From positions 186,001 to 250,000 of the forward strand of contig NZ_JACNME010000006.1 in the NCBI RefSeq assembly GCF_014270065.1: a stretch of 64,000 bases of DNA, read 5' to 3'. This document shows positions 50,331 through 58,556 of this stretch, piece by piece (position 1 is the first letter of the stretch; every line of letters starts with the position of its first letter). The position numbers and the translations under genes were made by a program. This DNA comes from Quadrisphaera sp. RL12-1S (GTDB taxonomy: Bacteria > Actinomycetota > Actinomycetes > Actinomycetales > Quadrisphaeraceae). The notes below the pieces were generated by a model, which saw only the letters and a program-made list of their open reading frames with translations, did not search any database and was not told the origin of the DNA.

Positions 50331-50636
50331 CTACCAGCTGGACTTGGTCACACCGGGCAGCTCGCCCGCGAGCGCCTGCTCGCGCAGCCGGACGCGGGAG
50401 AGCCCGAACTTCCGGTAGTAGGCGCGGGGGCGGCCGTCGACGGCGTCGCGGTTGCGCAGCCGGGTGGGGCTGGCGTCGCGCGGGAGGCGCTGGAGGGCGG
50501 CGCGGGCTTCGGCGCGCTGCTCCTCGGTGGCGCTGGCGGCGGTGGACAGGCGCTTGAGCTCGCCGCGCCGCTCCGCGTACCGCGCGACGACCTCGCGGCG
50601 CTGGGCGTCCTTGGCGATCTTGCTCTTCTTGGCCAT
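50331..50636 (-). CDS. rpsN: Ribosomal protein uS14 (zinc-independent form)
   Basis: 101 residues, the long C-minus uS14 without the CxxC...CxxC ribbon of the zinc form. [20 protein letters not shown] at the start and [20 protein letters not shown] near the end are diagnostic. The stop is 13 bases before bL31, and the start is one base after the bL33 stop region. It probably substitutes for a zinc-dependent uS14 elsewhere on the chromosome. Confidence 0.96.
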   Translation of the reverse strand: MAKKSKIAKDAQRREVVARYAERRGELKRLSTAASATEEQRAEARAALQRLPRDASPTRLRNRDAVDGRPRAYYRKFGLSRVRLREQALAGELPGVTKSSW

Positions 50637-50637
50637 C

Positions 50638-50805
50638 TCAGCGCTCCTCGCGGAAGTCGACGTGGCGGCGCACGACGGGGTCGAACTTGCGCAGGACCAT
50701 CCGCTCGGGGTCGTTGCGGCGGTTCTTGCGCGTCACGTACGTGTAGCCCGTGCCCGCGGTGGAGCGGAGCTTGATGACGGGGCGGACGTCCTGGGTCTTC
50801 GCCAC
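50638..50805 (-). CDS. rpmG: Ribosomal protein bL33 (zinc-independent form)
   Basis: 55 residues ([20 protein letters not shown] at the start, then [19 protein letters not shown]) with no cysteine, so it is the C-minus L33. The GTG at 50805 was chosen from the conserved start, with the ribosome-binding site probably in the overlapping end of the bL28 gene. It lies two bases beyond the bL28 stop. Confidence 0.94.
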   Translation of the reverse strand: MAKTQDVRPVIKLRSTAGTGYTYVTRKNRRNDPERMVLRKFDPVVRRHVDFREER

Positions 50806-50807
50806 GG

Positions 50808-51044
50808 TCAGCGCACCTCCCCGCGGGCGGCGAGGTCGGCGACGACGGCGTCGATGCCGCGCCTGTCGATGACCCGCATGCCGGCGGGCGTGAGGTCCAG
50901 GCGGACGTGCCTGCCCAGGGACGGCACCCAGTAGCGCTTGGACTGCGTGTTGGGCTCGAAGCGGCGCTTGGTGCGCCGGTGGGAGTGGGAGATGGCGTGG
51001 CCGGAGCGCCCGCGGCGCCCGGTCACCTGGCAGGGACGGGTCAT
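50808..51044 (-). CDS. rpmB: Ribosomal protein bL28 (zinc-independent form)
   Basis: 78 residues. [20 protein letters not shown] and [23 protein letters not shown] are conserved bL28 blocks. Only one cysteine is present, at position 5, so no zinc ribbon can form. It is the second gene of the low-zinc operon, and the start is ATG at 51044. Confidence 0.95.
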   Translation of the reverse strand: MTRPCQVTGRRGRSGHAISHSHRRTKRRFEPNTQSKRYWVPSLGRHVRLDLTPAGMRVIDRRGIDAVVADLAARGEVR

Positions 51045-51057
51045 GGCTGCTCGCCCC

Positions 51058-51180
51058 TCAGCCCTGGCGCGCCTTGAAGCGCGGGTTGAGCTTGTTGATG
51101 ACGTAGAGGTGGCCGCGCCGGCGGACCACCTTGGAGCCGGGCTGGCGCGCGAGCGAGCGCAGCGAGGAGCGGACCTTCAC
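51058..51180 (-). CDS. rpmJ: Ribosomal protein bL36 (zinc-free variant)
   Basis: 40 residues reading [20 protein letters not shown] at the start, then a basic tail. The usual CxxC and Cx...H zinc ligands of bL36 are absent. The GTG at 51180 has GGAGG six bases upstream. It is the first gene of the operon and its start is 32 bp from the nearer Zur-like box, so transcription is likely controlled by zinc. Confidence 0.95.
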   Translation of the reverse strand: MKVRSSLRSLARQPGSKVVRRRGHLYVINKLNPRFKARQG

Positions 51181-51212
51181 GGGTGGCCTCCTGCAGATCG
51201 GGGGTTCCTGGC

Positions 51213-51225
51213 GAGAACGGTTCTC
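51213..51225. promoter_or_regulatory. Zur-box-like palindrome 1
   Basis: GAGAAC-g-GTTCTC, extended to a 15-bp dyad (51212-51226). It lies 32 bp upstream of rpmJ in the region divergent to the CobW-like gene. Both divergent gene sets are typical Zur targets in actinobacteria. Confidence 0.75.
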
Positions 51226-51244
51226 GTCATGTGCCACTCTATGC

Positions 51245-51257
51245 GAGAACTGTTCTC
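51245..51257. promoter_or_regulatory. Zur-box-like palindrome 2
   Basis: GAGAAC-t-GTTCTC, centred 32 bp (three helical turns) from the first box and 23 bp upstream of the CobW-like start. The same half-sites and spacing suggest one Zur dimer pair or two Zur-regulated promoters. Confidence 0.75.
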
Positions 51258-51279
51258 ACTTCGACACCCGGAGGGCCCT

Positions 51280-52416
51280 GTGACCGCCTCCCGCCTGCCC
51301 GTCACCGCCGTGACCGCCGTCGACGCCGCCTCCCGCGACGCCGTGGTGCTCAGCGTCCAGCTCGACGCCCCCGACGCCGTCGTCGTCCGCCACGACCTCA
51401 CCGGCGCCGGCCGCGGGCTGCTGCGCCGCGTGGTCAGCGACGGCACCGGGGTGCTGGAGGACGTCGCCGTCCCCCTCGAGCACGCCTGCCTGGCCTGCGC
51501 GGTCCGCGAGGACCTGCTGCCCACGCTGGTGCGCCTGGCCGAGCTGGGGCGCTGGCGCGCGGCCCTGCTCGCGCTGCCGCTGGCCAGCGAGCCGGTACCG
51601 GTGGTGCGCGGCCTGCTGGGGCTGCTCGGCGGCGCCGCCGCGGACCGCGCCGTGCGCGAGCGGCTGCGCCTGGCCGGGGTGGTCTGCGCCGTCGACGGCG
51701 CGGTCGCCGAGCGCGACCTCCTCGGGGACGACCTGCTGGACGAGCGCGACCTCGAGCACGGCCCGGACGACGCGCGCAGCGTGGGAGAGGTCCTCGCACG
51801 GCAGCTGCGCGGTGCGGACCTCGTGCTCGCTCCCGGCGCCGACCCGCGCACGCACACCCTGCTCGAGCACCTCGCCCTGCCGGGGTCCGTGCAGCTGGAC
51901 GGCGCCAGCGACCTCGGCGCCGACCAGCTGCTGCTCCCGCGCCACGACCCGGCCGCCTCCCGGCTCTGGGACGACCCCCGTGCGGTGGCGCCCAGCGGCG
52001 CCGCGGACGCCCGCGGCGTGTGGAGCCTGGACCTGCACGACTGGCGACCCGCCCACCCCGAGCGCCTCCGCGAGAACCTCGAGGCCCTCGCCAGCGGCCG
52101 GCTCGTGGGCCGGGGGCGGTTCTGGCTGCCCTCCCGCCCCGGGACCGTGGGGATGTGGGACGGGGCGGGCGGCCAGCTCAGCGTGGGTGACGCCGGGCCG
52201 TGGGCGGCCACGGGCGCGCCGGTGGAGCGCAGCACCCGCCTGGTGGTGACCGGCGTGGAGGAGGACCCCGACCGCGTGCGAGGGGCGTTCGCCGCGAGCC
52301 TGCTCACCGAGGCCGAGCTGGCGCGAGGCCTCGCCTCCTGGGCGGGTCGCAGCGACGGCTTCGAGCCGTGGATGGGCGAGGCTGCGGTCGACGGGGCGGT
52401 CGACGGGGCGGCTTGA
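51280..52416 (+). CDS. CobW-C domain protein lacking a P-loop
   Basis: 378 residues. The N-terminal part resembles the CobW/COG0523 zinc-metallochaperone group, with the metal-binding CLAC motif (Cys70, Cys73) and the following DLLPTLVRLAELGRW. The GTPase P-loop GxxGxGKT is missing, so it is not a GTPase. The C-terminal half (about 240-370) is the CobW C-terminal domain. It begins at GTG 51280 with GGAGG five bases upstream and sits divergent to the zinc-free ribosomal operon under the same Zur-like boxes. A zinc-sensing or zinc-delivery accessory role is inferred. Confidence 0.83.
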   Translation: MTASRLPVTAVTAVDAASRDAVVLSVQLDAPDAVVVRHDLTGAGRGLLRRVVSDGTGVLEDVAVPLEHACLACAVREDLLPTLVRLAELGRWRAALLALPLASEPVPVVRGLLGLLGGAAADRAVRERLRLAGVVCAVDGAVAERDLLGDDLLDERDLEHGPDDARSVGEVLARQLRGADLVLAPGADPRTHTLLEHLALPGSVQLDGASDLGADQLLLPRHDPAASRLWDDPRAVAPSGAADARGVWSLDLHDWRPAHPERLRENLEALASGRLVGRGRFWLPSRPGTVGMWDGAGGQLSVGDAGPWAATGAPVERSTRLVVTGVEEDPDRVRGAFAASLLTEAELARGLASWAGRSDGFEPWMGEAAVDGAVDGAA

Positions 52417-52473
52417 CGGCCGAGCGGGGGACACGCCGCTCAGTGCGGGGGTGGACGTGCCGATCTGACCCGC

Positions 52474-54879
52474 ATGAGCAGGGCGGCCACCACCTCCGCG
52501 CCAGCGGGGGCGAGCGCGCGTGAGGCCGAGCTGGAGGCCGAGCTCGCCCTGTCCCGCCGCGAGGCCCTCGAGGCGCACAGCGCCGCGACCCGCGTGGTGC
52601 GCTGCCTCACCGCCATCGCCCAGCCCACCGCCACGCCGGAGGCCGTGCTGACGGCGGCCCTCGCCGCGATGGCGGAGGCCTTCGGCGCGGAGGTCGCCTG
52701 CCTGGTCCGCTCCGCGTGGGACTGCGGCAGCGGCGCACCCGTCCACGTCGCCTTCTCCCCCACCGGCGCCGCTCTCGGCAGCGGCCAGGAGCTGCACGGG
52801 CTGCCGCGGGAGCTGGCCCCCTGGGGGGCGGGCCTGCCGCGGGCCACCGGCTGGGCGGCCCCGACGCCGCTGCTCGTCGCCGGCAGCCCCGTGCGCTCCG
52901 GTGCGCGCCTGGTGCCGGACCCGGACGACCCCACCGCCGTCGCGGTGCTGCTGCTGCGCGCGGACCCCGCGCCCTTCTCCGACGTCGAGCTGGACCTGCT
53001 CGCCTCCCTCGCCGACCGCCTCCACAGCGCCGCGCGAGCCGCGGAGGGCCGCCGCTGCGCCGAGCTGCTGGCGCGCTCCGGAGCGCAGTGGGGCGGGCAC
53101 CGCACGCCGCTGACCCCCGACGTCGCCGCCCTGCTGGCCGAGCTCACCGGCGCCACCTGGGCCGGGCTGCTGGAGACCACCGCGCAGGGCGGTGCCGTGC
53201 TGCGCGCGCAGGCGGGTCCCCTGGGCGGGACGGTCCCGCCCGGGTGGTCACCACCCTCCCCCGGCGGTGCCGGGGACACCCGGTCCCTGGTGGTCCACGA
53301 CCTGGCCGCGGCCCCCGGCTCCCCCACCCCGGCCGTCCCGCCGGTCCCCGGCGCCGTCAGGTCCCTGCTGCACGTCCCGGTGGTCGTCGACGGTGCCGCC
53401 CAGGCCCTGCTCGTGGCCGTGCACGAGATCCCGGGCGCCTTCTCGGCCACGGTGGCGGAGGCCACCACCACGCTGGCCAGCTCGGTGGGCGCCACGCTGG
53501 TCACCTCGCGCCTGTACGAGGAGCTGGAGCGCAGCGAGGAGCGCTCGCGCCACCGCGCCACCCACGACGACCTCACGGGCCTGCCCAACCGCGCGGTGGT
53601 GCGGGCCCGACTCGAGGCGCTCCTCGCCGCCGGGGAGCCCGGCCCGCCGGACCGCGTCGGCGTGCTCTTCTGCGACCTCGACGACTTCAAGGTGGTCAAC
53701 GACCGGCTCGGCCACGACGCCGGCGACCAGCTGCTGCGCGCCGTCGCCGGGCGCCTGTCCGCGGCGCTGCGCCCGGGCGACCTGCTGGCCCGCCTGGGCG
53801 GTGACGAGTTCGTCGTCGTCCTCGAGCGGGTCTCCTCCGCCGAGGAGGTGCAGGCCGTGGGCCTGCGCCTCCTCGAGGCCGTCACCGCGCCCTTCGAGCT
53901 GCTGGGCCCCAGCGGCAGTCCGGAGGTGGTGGCGGTGGGCGGCTGCTTCGGCGGAGCCGTGGGCGGTCGCGGCTCCGGTGCGGTGCAGCGGGCCTCCACG
54001 CTGCTGCGAGACGCGGACGCCGCGATGTACGAGGCCAAGCGGGCCGGCGGGCGCCGGGTCCGGACCTTCGACGACGCCGCCGCCCGTGCGCTGCACCGGC
54101 GCCTCGCCCTGGAGGCGGACCTGCCCGCGGCCGTCGCGTCAGGGGCGCTGCAGGTGCACCACCAGCCGGTCTGGGACCTCGTCGCGGACCGGGCCGTGGG
54201 CGTGGAGGCGCTGGTGCGCTGGGAGCACCCCGAGCAGGGGTGGGTCTCTCCGGACGTCTTCGTCCGGATCGCCGAGCGCACCGGCGAGGTGGTCGGGCTC
54301 GGCGCGCTCGTGCTGCGGCGCGCGTGCGCGGACCTGTCCGCCTGGGGGCCCGCCGCCGCCCACCTGCGGCTGTCGGTGAACGCCTCCCCCGTGGAGCTGC
54401 GGCTGCCCGGCTACGCCGCCGGTGTGCTGGAGGTGCTGGCCGGGCACGGGATCGCCCCGACCCGGCTGGCGGTGGAGGTCACCGAGGGCCTGCCGCTGGA
54501 CGGTCCCGAGGTGGTGCAGGTGGAGCTGCTGCGCGCCGCCGGGGTGGCGGTGCTGGTGGACGACTTCGGGGTCAGCCACTCCGACCTCGCCCGGCTCAAG
54601 ACGATGCCCGTGGACGGGCTCAAGATCGACAGGTCGCTCGTGGCGGGCCTCACCACCTCCCCGGACGCGGACCCGCTCGACGCGGCCTTCGTCGAGGCCA
54701 TCCTCGTGCTGGCCCGCGCCGGCGGGCTCGCGGTGGTCGCCGAGGGCGTGGAGACCACCGAGCAGCGCGACGCGCTGGTGGCGCTCGGCTGCCGCACGGC
54801 GCAGGGCTGGCTGACGGGGCGGCCCGTGCCCGCCGACCTGGTGCCGCGGGCGCTGGGGCTCACGGGCCAGACCGGCTGA
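52474..54879 (+). CDS. GAF-GGDEF-EAL protein (cyclic di-GMP turnover)
   Basis: 801 residues. Two GAF-like sensor regions (about 40-190 and 205-350) precede a GGDEF domain with THDDLTGLPNR, GGDEF at 442-446 and an I-site RxxD at 433-436. The EAL domain follows with EAL at 578-580, DDFG at 696-699 and VVAEGVETTEQ. Both catalytic cores look intact, so it could both make and hydrolyse cyclic di-GMP. It is soluble, with no membrane helix. The ATG at 52474 gives a normal N-terminus. Confidence 0.93.
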   Translation: MSRAATTSAPAGASAREAELEAELALSRREALEAHSAATRVVRCLTAIAQPTATPEAVLTAALAAMAEAFGAEVACLVRSAWDCGSGAPVHVAFSPTGAALGSGQELHGLPRELAPWGAGLPRATGWAAPTPLLVAGSPVRSGARLVPDPDDPTAVAVLLLRADPAPFSDVELDLLASLADRLHSAARAAEGRRCAELLARSGAQWGGHRTPLTPDVAALLAELTGATWAGLLETTAQGGAVLRAQAGPLGGTVPPGWSPPSPGGAGDTRSLVVHDLAAAPGSPTPAVPPVPGAVRSLLHVPVVVDGAAQALLVAVHEIPGAFSATVAEATTTLASSVGATLVTSRLYEELERSEERSRHRATHDDLTGLPNRAVVRARLEALLAAGEPGPPDRVGVLFCDLDDFKVVNDRLGHDAGDQLLRAVAGRLSAALRPGDLLARLGGDEFVVVLERVSSAEEVQAVGLRLLEAVTAPFELLGPSGSPEVVAVGGCFGGAVGGRGSGAVQRASTLLRDADAAMYEAKRAGGRRVRTFDDAAARALHRRLALEADLPAAVASGALQVHHQPVWDLVADRAVGVEALVRWEHPEQGWVSPDVFVRIAERTGEVVGLGALVLRRACADLSAWGPAAAHLRLSVNASPVELRLPGYAAGVLEVLAGHGIAPTRLAVEVTEGLPLDGPEVVQVELLRAAGVAVLVDDFGVSHSDLARLKTMPVDGLKIDRSLVAGLTTSPDADPLDAAFVEAILVLARAGGLAVVAEGVETTEQRDALVALGCRTAQGWLTGRPVPADLVPRALGLTGQTG

Positions 54880-54880
54880 C

Positions 54881-54893
54881 ACCCCCCGGGGGT
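54881..54893. promoter_or_regulatory. CsoR-type operator
   Basis: ACCCCC-C-GGGGGT lies 13 bp before the GTG of the CsoR-like gene and overlaps the end of the preceding gene. It matches the known CsoR/RcnR G/C-tract operator form and supports autoregulation. Confidence 0.75.
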
Positions 54894-54905
54894 ACCGTTC
54901 GCCCC

Positions 54906-55202
54906 GTGGAGGAGGAAGCGCAGCACGGGTACTCGCACGCCAAGGAGGCGCACCTCAAGCGGCTGCGCCGCATCGAGGGGCAGGTCCGGGGCCTGCAGCG
55001 CATGGTCGACGAGGACCAGTACTGCATCGACGTGCTCACCCAGGTGTCAGCCGCCACCAAGGCGCTGCAGCAGGTGGCGCTCGGGCTGCTCGAGGAGCAC
55101 CTGTCCCACTGCGTGGTCGACGCCGCCCGGCGCGGTGGCCCCGAGGCCGAGGAGAAGGTCCGCGAGGCCTCCGCGGCCATCGCCCGCCTCGTCCGCTCCT
55201 GA
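54906..55202 (+). CDS. CsoR/DUF156-family metal-sensitive regulator
   Basis: A 98-residue helical regulator. The copper ligands Cys40, His65 and Cys69 are present in QYCIDVL and HLSHCVV, matching the Cys-His-Cys set of CsoR. LKRLRRIEGQVRGLQRMVDE gives the DNA-contacting helix. The DNA-binding element upstream (54881-54893) supports self-control. No CopA or copper chaperone gene lies nearby, so the regulated operon is elsewhere or not copper-based. GTG start at 54906. Confidence 0.92.
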   Translation: MEEEAQHGYSHAKEAHLKRLRRIEGQVRGLQRMVDEDQYCIDVLTQVSAATKALQQVALGLLEEHLSHCVVDAARRGGPEAEEKVREASAAIARLVRS

Positions 55203-55281
55203 CCCGCCCGGCCGCTGCAGGGTGTCAGCGGCCAGGGCTAGCGTTCCCGCCACGAGACGCACACCGAGGTGGGGAGAGTCC

Positions 55282-55851
55282 ATGACCGCGCTGGAGGACC
55301 GTCCGGGCACCGCGCTGCTGGTCGTCGACGTGCAGGCCGACGTCGTCGGCGGGGCACTGCGGCGTGACGAGGTGGTGAGCGCCATCGCCGGCCTCGTCGA
55401 GCGCGCCCGCTCCGAGGGCGTCCCGGTCGTGTGGGTGCAGCACTCCGACGAGGGCCTGCCCGAGGGCAGCGACGGGTGGCGGATCGTCGAGGAGCTGCAG
55501 CCCGCCGGTGGCGAGCCCGTCGTGCACAAGCGCTACGGCGACAGCTTCGAGGCCACGGACCTCGAGGAGGTGCTGGCGCAGCGGCGGGTGGGCCGGCTCG
55601 TGGTGACCGGCGCCGAGACCGACGCCTGCATCCGCTCCACCCTCCACGGCGCCTTCACGCGCGGCTACGACGTCACGCTCGTCGCGGACGCGCACACCGC
55701 AGGCGACAAGACCGCCTGGGGCGCCCCGCCGGTGGCCGACGTCGTCGCGCACACCAACCTCTACTGGCAGTTCCAGCGAGCGCCCGGCCGCACCGCTGAG
55801 GTCGTCCCCGCTGCGGACGTCTCGCTGGGGTCCGGCGCGGCGGGAGCGTGA
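55282..55851 (+). CDS. Isochorismatase-fold cysteine hydrolase
   Basis: A 189-residue cysteine hydrolase of the nicotinamidase/isochorismatase superfamily. The catalytic Asp16 is in LLVVDVQAD, Lys in VVHKRYGDSFEATDL, and Cys in GAETDACIRSTLHGA. The triad is complete. The substrate (N-carbamoyl, isochorismate-like or nicotinamide-like) cannot be told. GGGGAG seven bases before the ATG supports the start. It is followed at once by a lipoprotein hydrolase gene, overlapping by four bases (GTGATG), so they may be co-translated. Confidence 0.92.
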   Translation: MTALEDRPGTALLVVDVQADVVGGALRRDEVVSAIAGLVERARSEGVPVVWVQHSDEGLPEGSDGWRIVEELQPAGGEPVVHKRYGDSFEATDLEEVLAQRRVGRLVVTGAETDACIRSTLHGAFTRGYDVTLVADAHTAGDKTAWGAPPVADVVAHTNLYWQFQRAPGRTAEVVPAADVSLGSGAAGA

Positions 55852-56936
55852 TGACCCGACGCGGCCTGCTGGCCGTCTCGGCGGCCGCGGGGTCCGCGGT
55901 GCTGGCCGCCTGCGGCTCGACCAGCACCCCGTCGCCCCCACCGACGACGACGCCCGCGACGTCGGCAGCTCCGCCGCCGCCCACGAGCAGCCCCCCGCCC
56001 ACCGGCGCCACCACGGGCCAGGGGCCGCGGGTGCTCACCGACCTGCCCTACGCGGCGGCGGTGGAGCGGGCGCACCTGGTGGACCTCTACCTGCCGGACC
56101 CCTCGGTCACGCCCGGCCCGTGGCCGGTGGTGCTCTTCTTCCCCGGATCGGCCTGGCGCAGCGGTGACGCCAAGGGCGGTCCCACCGAGCTGTCCGGCGG
56201 GACGACCGCGGCGCTGCTGGCGCAGCGGTGGGGGCCGGCGGGGTTCGCCGTGGCGGGCGTCAACGTGCGCAGCAGCGCGCAGGCGGTCTTCCCCGGCCCG
56301 CTGCACGACGCGAAGGCCGCGGTGCGGTACCTGCGCTCGCGCGCGGCCGAGCTGGGCCTCGACCCCGCCCGCTTCGCCACGATGGGGACCAGCAGCGGCG
56401 GGTGGTGCGCGTCCATGACCGGGCTGGTCAGCGGCGTGGCCGACCTCGAGGGCGCTGACCTGGGCCACGCCGACCAGAGCAGCGCGGTGCAGGCCGTGGT
56501 GGACCTCTTCGGCCCCACCGACTTCACGGCCATGGACTCCCAGCTCGTGCCCGGGGGCCAGACCCACGACGGCGCCGACTCCGCAGAGTCCGCGCTCATG
56601 GGCTTCCCGATCCAGTCCGATCCCGAGGCCACCCACCGCGCGGACCCGACCCGGTACGTCACCGCTGGCAGCCCCCCGCTGTGGGTCGCCCACGGCACCG
56701 CGGACGAGCTGGTGCCGCCCGGCCAGTCCGAGCTGCTCTTCGCCGCGTGCGAGCGCGCGGGCGCCAGCGCCACGCTCACCCTCGTGGCCGGGGCGGGGCA
56801 CACCGACGCCTACCTCGCGAACGGCGCCCCCGACCGCGAGGTCCGCACCACCCGCGCCGGCCGGACCTCCAGCGGCACCGATCCCGACCCCACCTACGAC
56901 GCCGTGCTCGCGTTCCTGCGGAGCGCCCTGGGCTGA
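55848..56936 (+). CDS. Secreted lipoprotein alpha/beta hydrolase (esterase-like)
   Basis: 362 residues. A signal peptide with a TRRGLL start ends at the lipobox VLAACG (Cys22), and a Pro/Thr/Ser linker follows to about 60. The catalytic part has PVVLFFPGSAW for the oxyanion hole, TMGTSSGGWCAS for the Ser, HGTADELVPP for the acid and GAGHTDAYL for the His. This is the esterase/lipase (BD-FAE-like) arrangement with the enzyme anchored outside the membrane. Both GTG 55848 and ATG 55851 can start it. Confidence 0.88.
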   Translation: MMTRRGLLAVSAAAGSAVLAACGSTSTPSPPPTTTPATSAAPPPPTSSPPPTGATTGQGPRVLTDLPYAAAVERAHLVDLYLPDPSVTPGPWPVVLFFPGSAWRSGDAKGGPTELSGGTTAALLAQRWGPAGFAVAGVNVRSSAQAVFPGPLHDAKAAVRYLRSRAAELGLDPARFATMGTSSGGWCASMTGLVSGVADLEGADLGHADQSSAVQAVVDLFGPTDFTAMDSQLVPGGQTHDGADSAESALMGFPIQSDPEATHRADPTRYVTAGSPPLWVAHGTADELVPPGQSELLFAACERAGASATLTLVAGAGHTDAYLANGAPDREVRTTRAGRTSSGTDPDPTYDAVLAFLRSALG

Positions 56937-56942
56937 CGACGA

Positions 56943-56974
56943 CGAAGGGCCCGGCCTGCTGGCCGGGCCCTTCG
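56943..56974. terminator. Bidirectional terminator hairpin between lipoprotein gene and tRNA-Lys
   Basis: A 14-bp perfect stem (56943-56956 with 56961-56974) and a four-base loop. It begins six bases after the lipoprotein stop and eight bases beyond the 3' end of tRNA-Lys on the minus strand, so it can serve both. Confidence 0.85.
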
Positions 56975-56981
56975 ACTGCTG

Positions 56982-57054
56982 TGCGCCCCCTGGGACTTGA
57001 ACCCAGAACCCGCGGATTAAGAGTCCGCTGCTCTGCCAATTGAGCTAGAAGCGC
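56982..57054 (-). tRNA. tRNA-Lys (CTT anticodon)
   Basis: A cloverleaf on the minus strand: acceptor stem GCGCTTC with GGGGCGC (two G-U pairs), D arm AGCTCAATTGGCAGAGC, anticodon loop ACTCTTAAT giving CTT, TpsiC arm GGGTTCAAGTCCC, and discriminator A at 56982. CCA is not encoded. Confidence 0.97.
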
Positions 57055-57126
57055 GTGGTGCGGAGAACACACTACCAGCCCTGCGCCGGTGCGCACCGAG
57101 GGGTGCCCAGCCGGAGCAGCGCGGGG

Positions 57127-58515
57127 TCAGCGCGGCTCGAGGCGCAGCACCAGACCGTCCCGGGCCCGCAGCGTCACCAGGGCCTCGAGCACGGGCTCAC
57201 GTCCGGGGACGGGACGCACGGCGCGGTCGCGCAGCAGCGCGGCCAGCACCAGCACCGCCTCCGTGAGGGCGAAGTCCCGTCCGATGCACAGCCGCGCTCC
57301 GGCGCCGAACGGCAGGTAGGCGCCGCGCGGCACCTCCGGGCCCTCCCCGGTGAACCGGCCCGGGTCGAAGCGCTCGGGGTCCGCGTGGGCGTCAGCGCGC
57401 CGCTGCAGCAGCCACGGGCTGACGATCACCAGGGTGCCGGCGGGCACGGACACGCCGTCCACGACGTCGTCGGACTCCGAGCGGCGGGTGACCACCCACG
57501 CGGGCGGGTAGAGCCGCAGCGACTCGTCCACCACGGCGCGGGTCCACGTGAGCTCGCGCAGGTCCTCCCAGGTCGGCGCCCGCAGCGCGGCCGGACCAGC
57601 CGGGTCCGCCGGGTCCGCCGGGTCTCCCGGGTCTCCAGGGCCGCCGAGGACGCGGTCCAGCTCGTCGTGCACCCGCTCCTGGGCCCGTGGGTGCTGCGCC
57701 AGCAGGTGCAGGGTCCACGTGAGGCAGGAGGCGACCGTCTCGTGGCCGGCGATGACCATGGTGACCAGTTCCCCGCGCACGGCCTCCGGGGGCAGCCGGC
57801 CCTCGTCGACGGCAGCGAGCAGGAGGCCCAGCAGGTCCTCCCCGAGCTCCCCGGCGGCGCGGCGGCGCGCCACCACCCGCTCGACCACCTCGTCCATGAC
57901 GCGGTTGGCGCGGCGCAGGCGGCGCCGCGAGGGCGTGGGCAGCCAGCCCGGCACAGGCGTGCGGGCCCGGGAGACCACCACGCCGAGGGCCTCCAGGACG
58001 GCGGCGACCACGCGCTCGCCGTCGTCGACGCCCTCCGCGGTGACGTCACCGCCGAAGAGGGTGCGGCCCACCACCTCGAGCGTCGCCTGCAGGGCCGCGG
58101 CGTCGACGTCGACGAGACCGCCGCCGGCCGCGTCCCAGCGGGAGCGCAGGCGCTCGGCGGCCGCCACGGACTGCTCCGCGACGGCGACCAGGCCAGAGCG
58201 GTGGAACGCCGGCTGCGCCACGCGGCGCGCCTCGCGCCAGGCGCTGCCGTCGCTGGTGAGCAGGCCGCTGCCGGTGACCAGCGACAGCGCCCCGTACTGG
58301 ACGGTGCGCTTGCTCCAGTTCCCCGCGTTCTCCACCAGCACGCGGCGCGCCCCCGCGACGGTGTTGACCAGCAGGACGGGGGTGCGCGGCAGGGGGAAGG
58401 CCACGTGGTCGCCCCAGCGCTGCACGGCGCCGCGCAGGTAGCCCAGCGGGTCCCGGCGGATGCCCAGCAGGTCGCGCAGCATGTCCCGCGGCAGGGGTCC
58501 CGGTGCGTCCAGCAC
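57127..58515 (-). CDS. Cytochrome P450
   Basis: A 462-residue heme monooxygenase. FGAGARLCIGRDFAL is the heme-binding loop with the Cys ligand. The I-helix motif is VIAGHETVASCL, and ExxR is in VVDESLRLYPPAW. An insertion of GDP/ADP triplets (about residues 288-303) lies before the PTWEDLREL helix; it is repetitive and probably a surface loop. Ferredoxin or reductase partners are not adjacent. The GTG at 58515 opens with LDAPGPLPRDM, a normal P450 N-terminus. Confidence 0.94.
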   Translation of the reverse strand: MLDAPGPLPRDMLRDLLGIRRDPLGYLRGAVQRWGDHVAFPLPRTPVLLVNTVAGARRVLVENAGNWSKRTVQYGALSLVTGSGLLTSDGSAWREARRVAQPAFHRSGLVAVAEQSVAAAERLRSRWDAAGGGLVDVDAAALQATLEVVGRTLFGGDVTAEGVDDGERVVAAVLEALGVVVSRARTPVPGWLPTPSRRRLRRANRVMDEVVERVVARRRAAGELGEDLLGLLLAAVDEGRLPPEAVRGELVTMVIAGHETVASCLTWTLHLLAQHPRAQERVHDELDRVLGGPGDPGDPADPADPAGPAALRAPTWEDLRELTWTRAVVDESLRLYPPAWVVTRRSESDDVVDGVSVPAGTLVIVSPWLLQRRADAHADPERFDPGRFTGEGPEVPRGAYLPFGAGARLCIGRDFALTEAVLVLAALLRDRAVRPVPGREPVLEALVTLRARDGLVLRLEPR

Positions 58516-58556
58516 CGTGTAGCGCGCGTTGGGGCGGGCGGCGCCCGGCTGCGCGC

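Noticed and set aside
51213-51257. LexA (SOS) boxes
   Set aside because: The GAAC/GTTC half-sites resemble LexA sites (GAACN4GTTC), but here the core is GAGAAC-n-GTTCTC with a one-base centre, and the flanking genes are zinc-response rather than DNA-repair genes.
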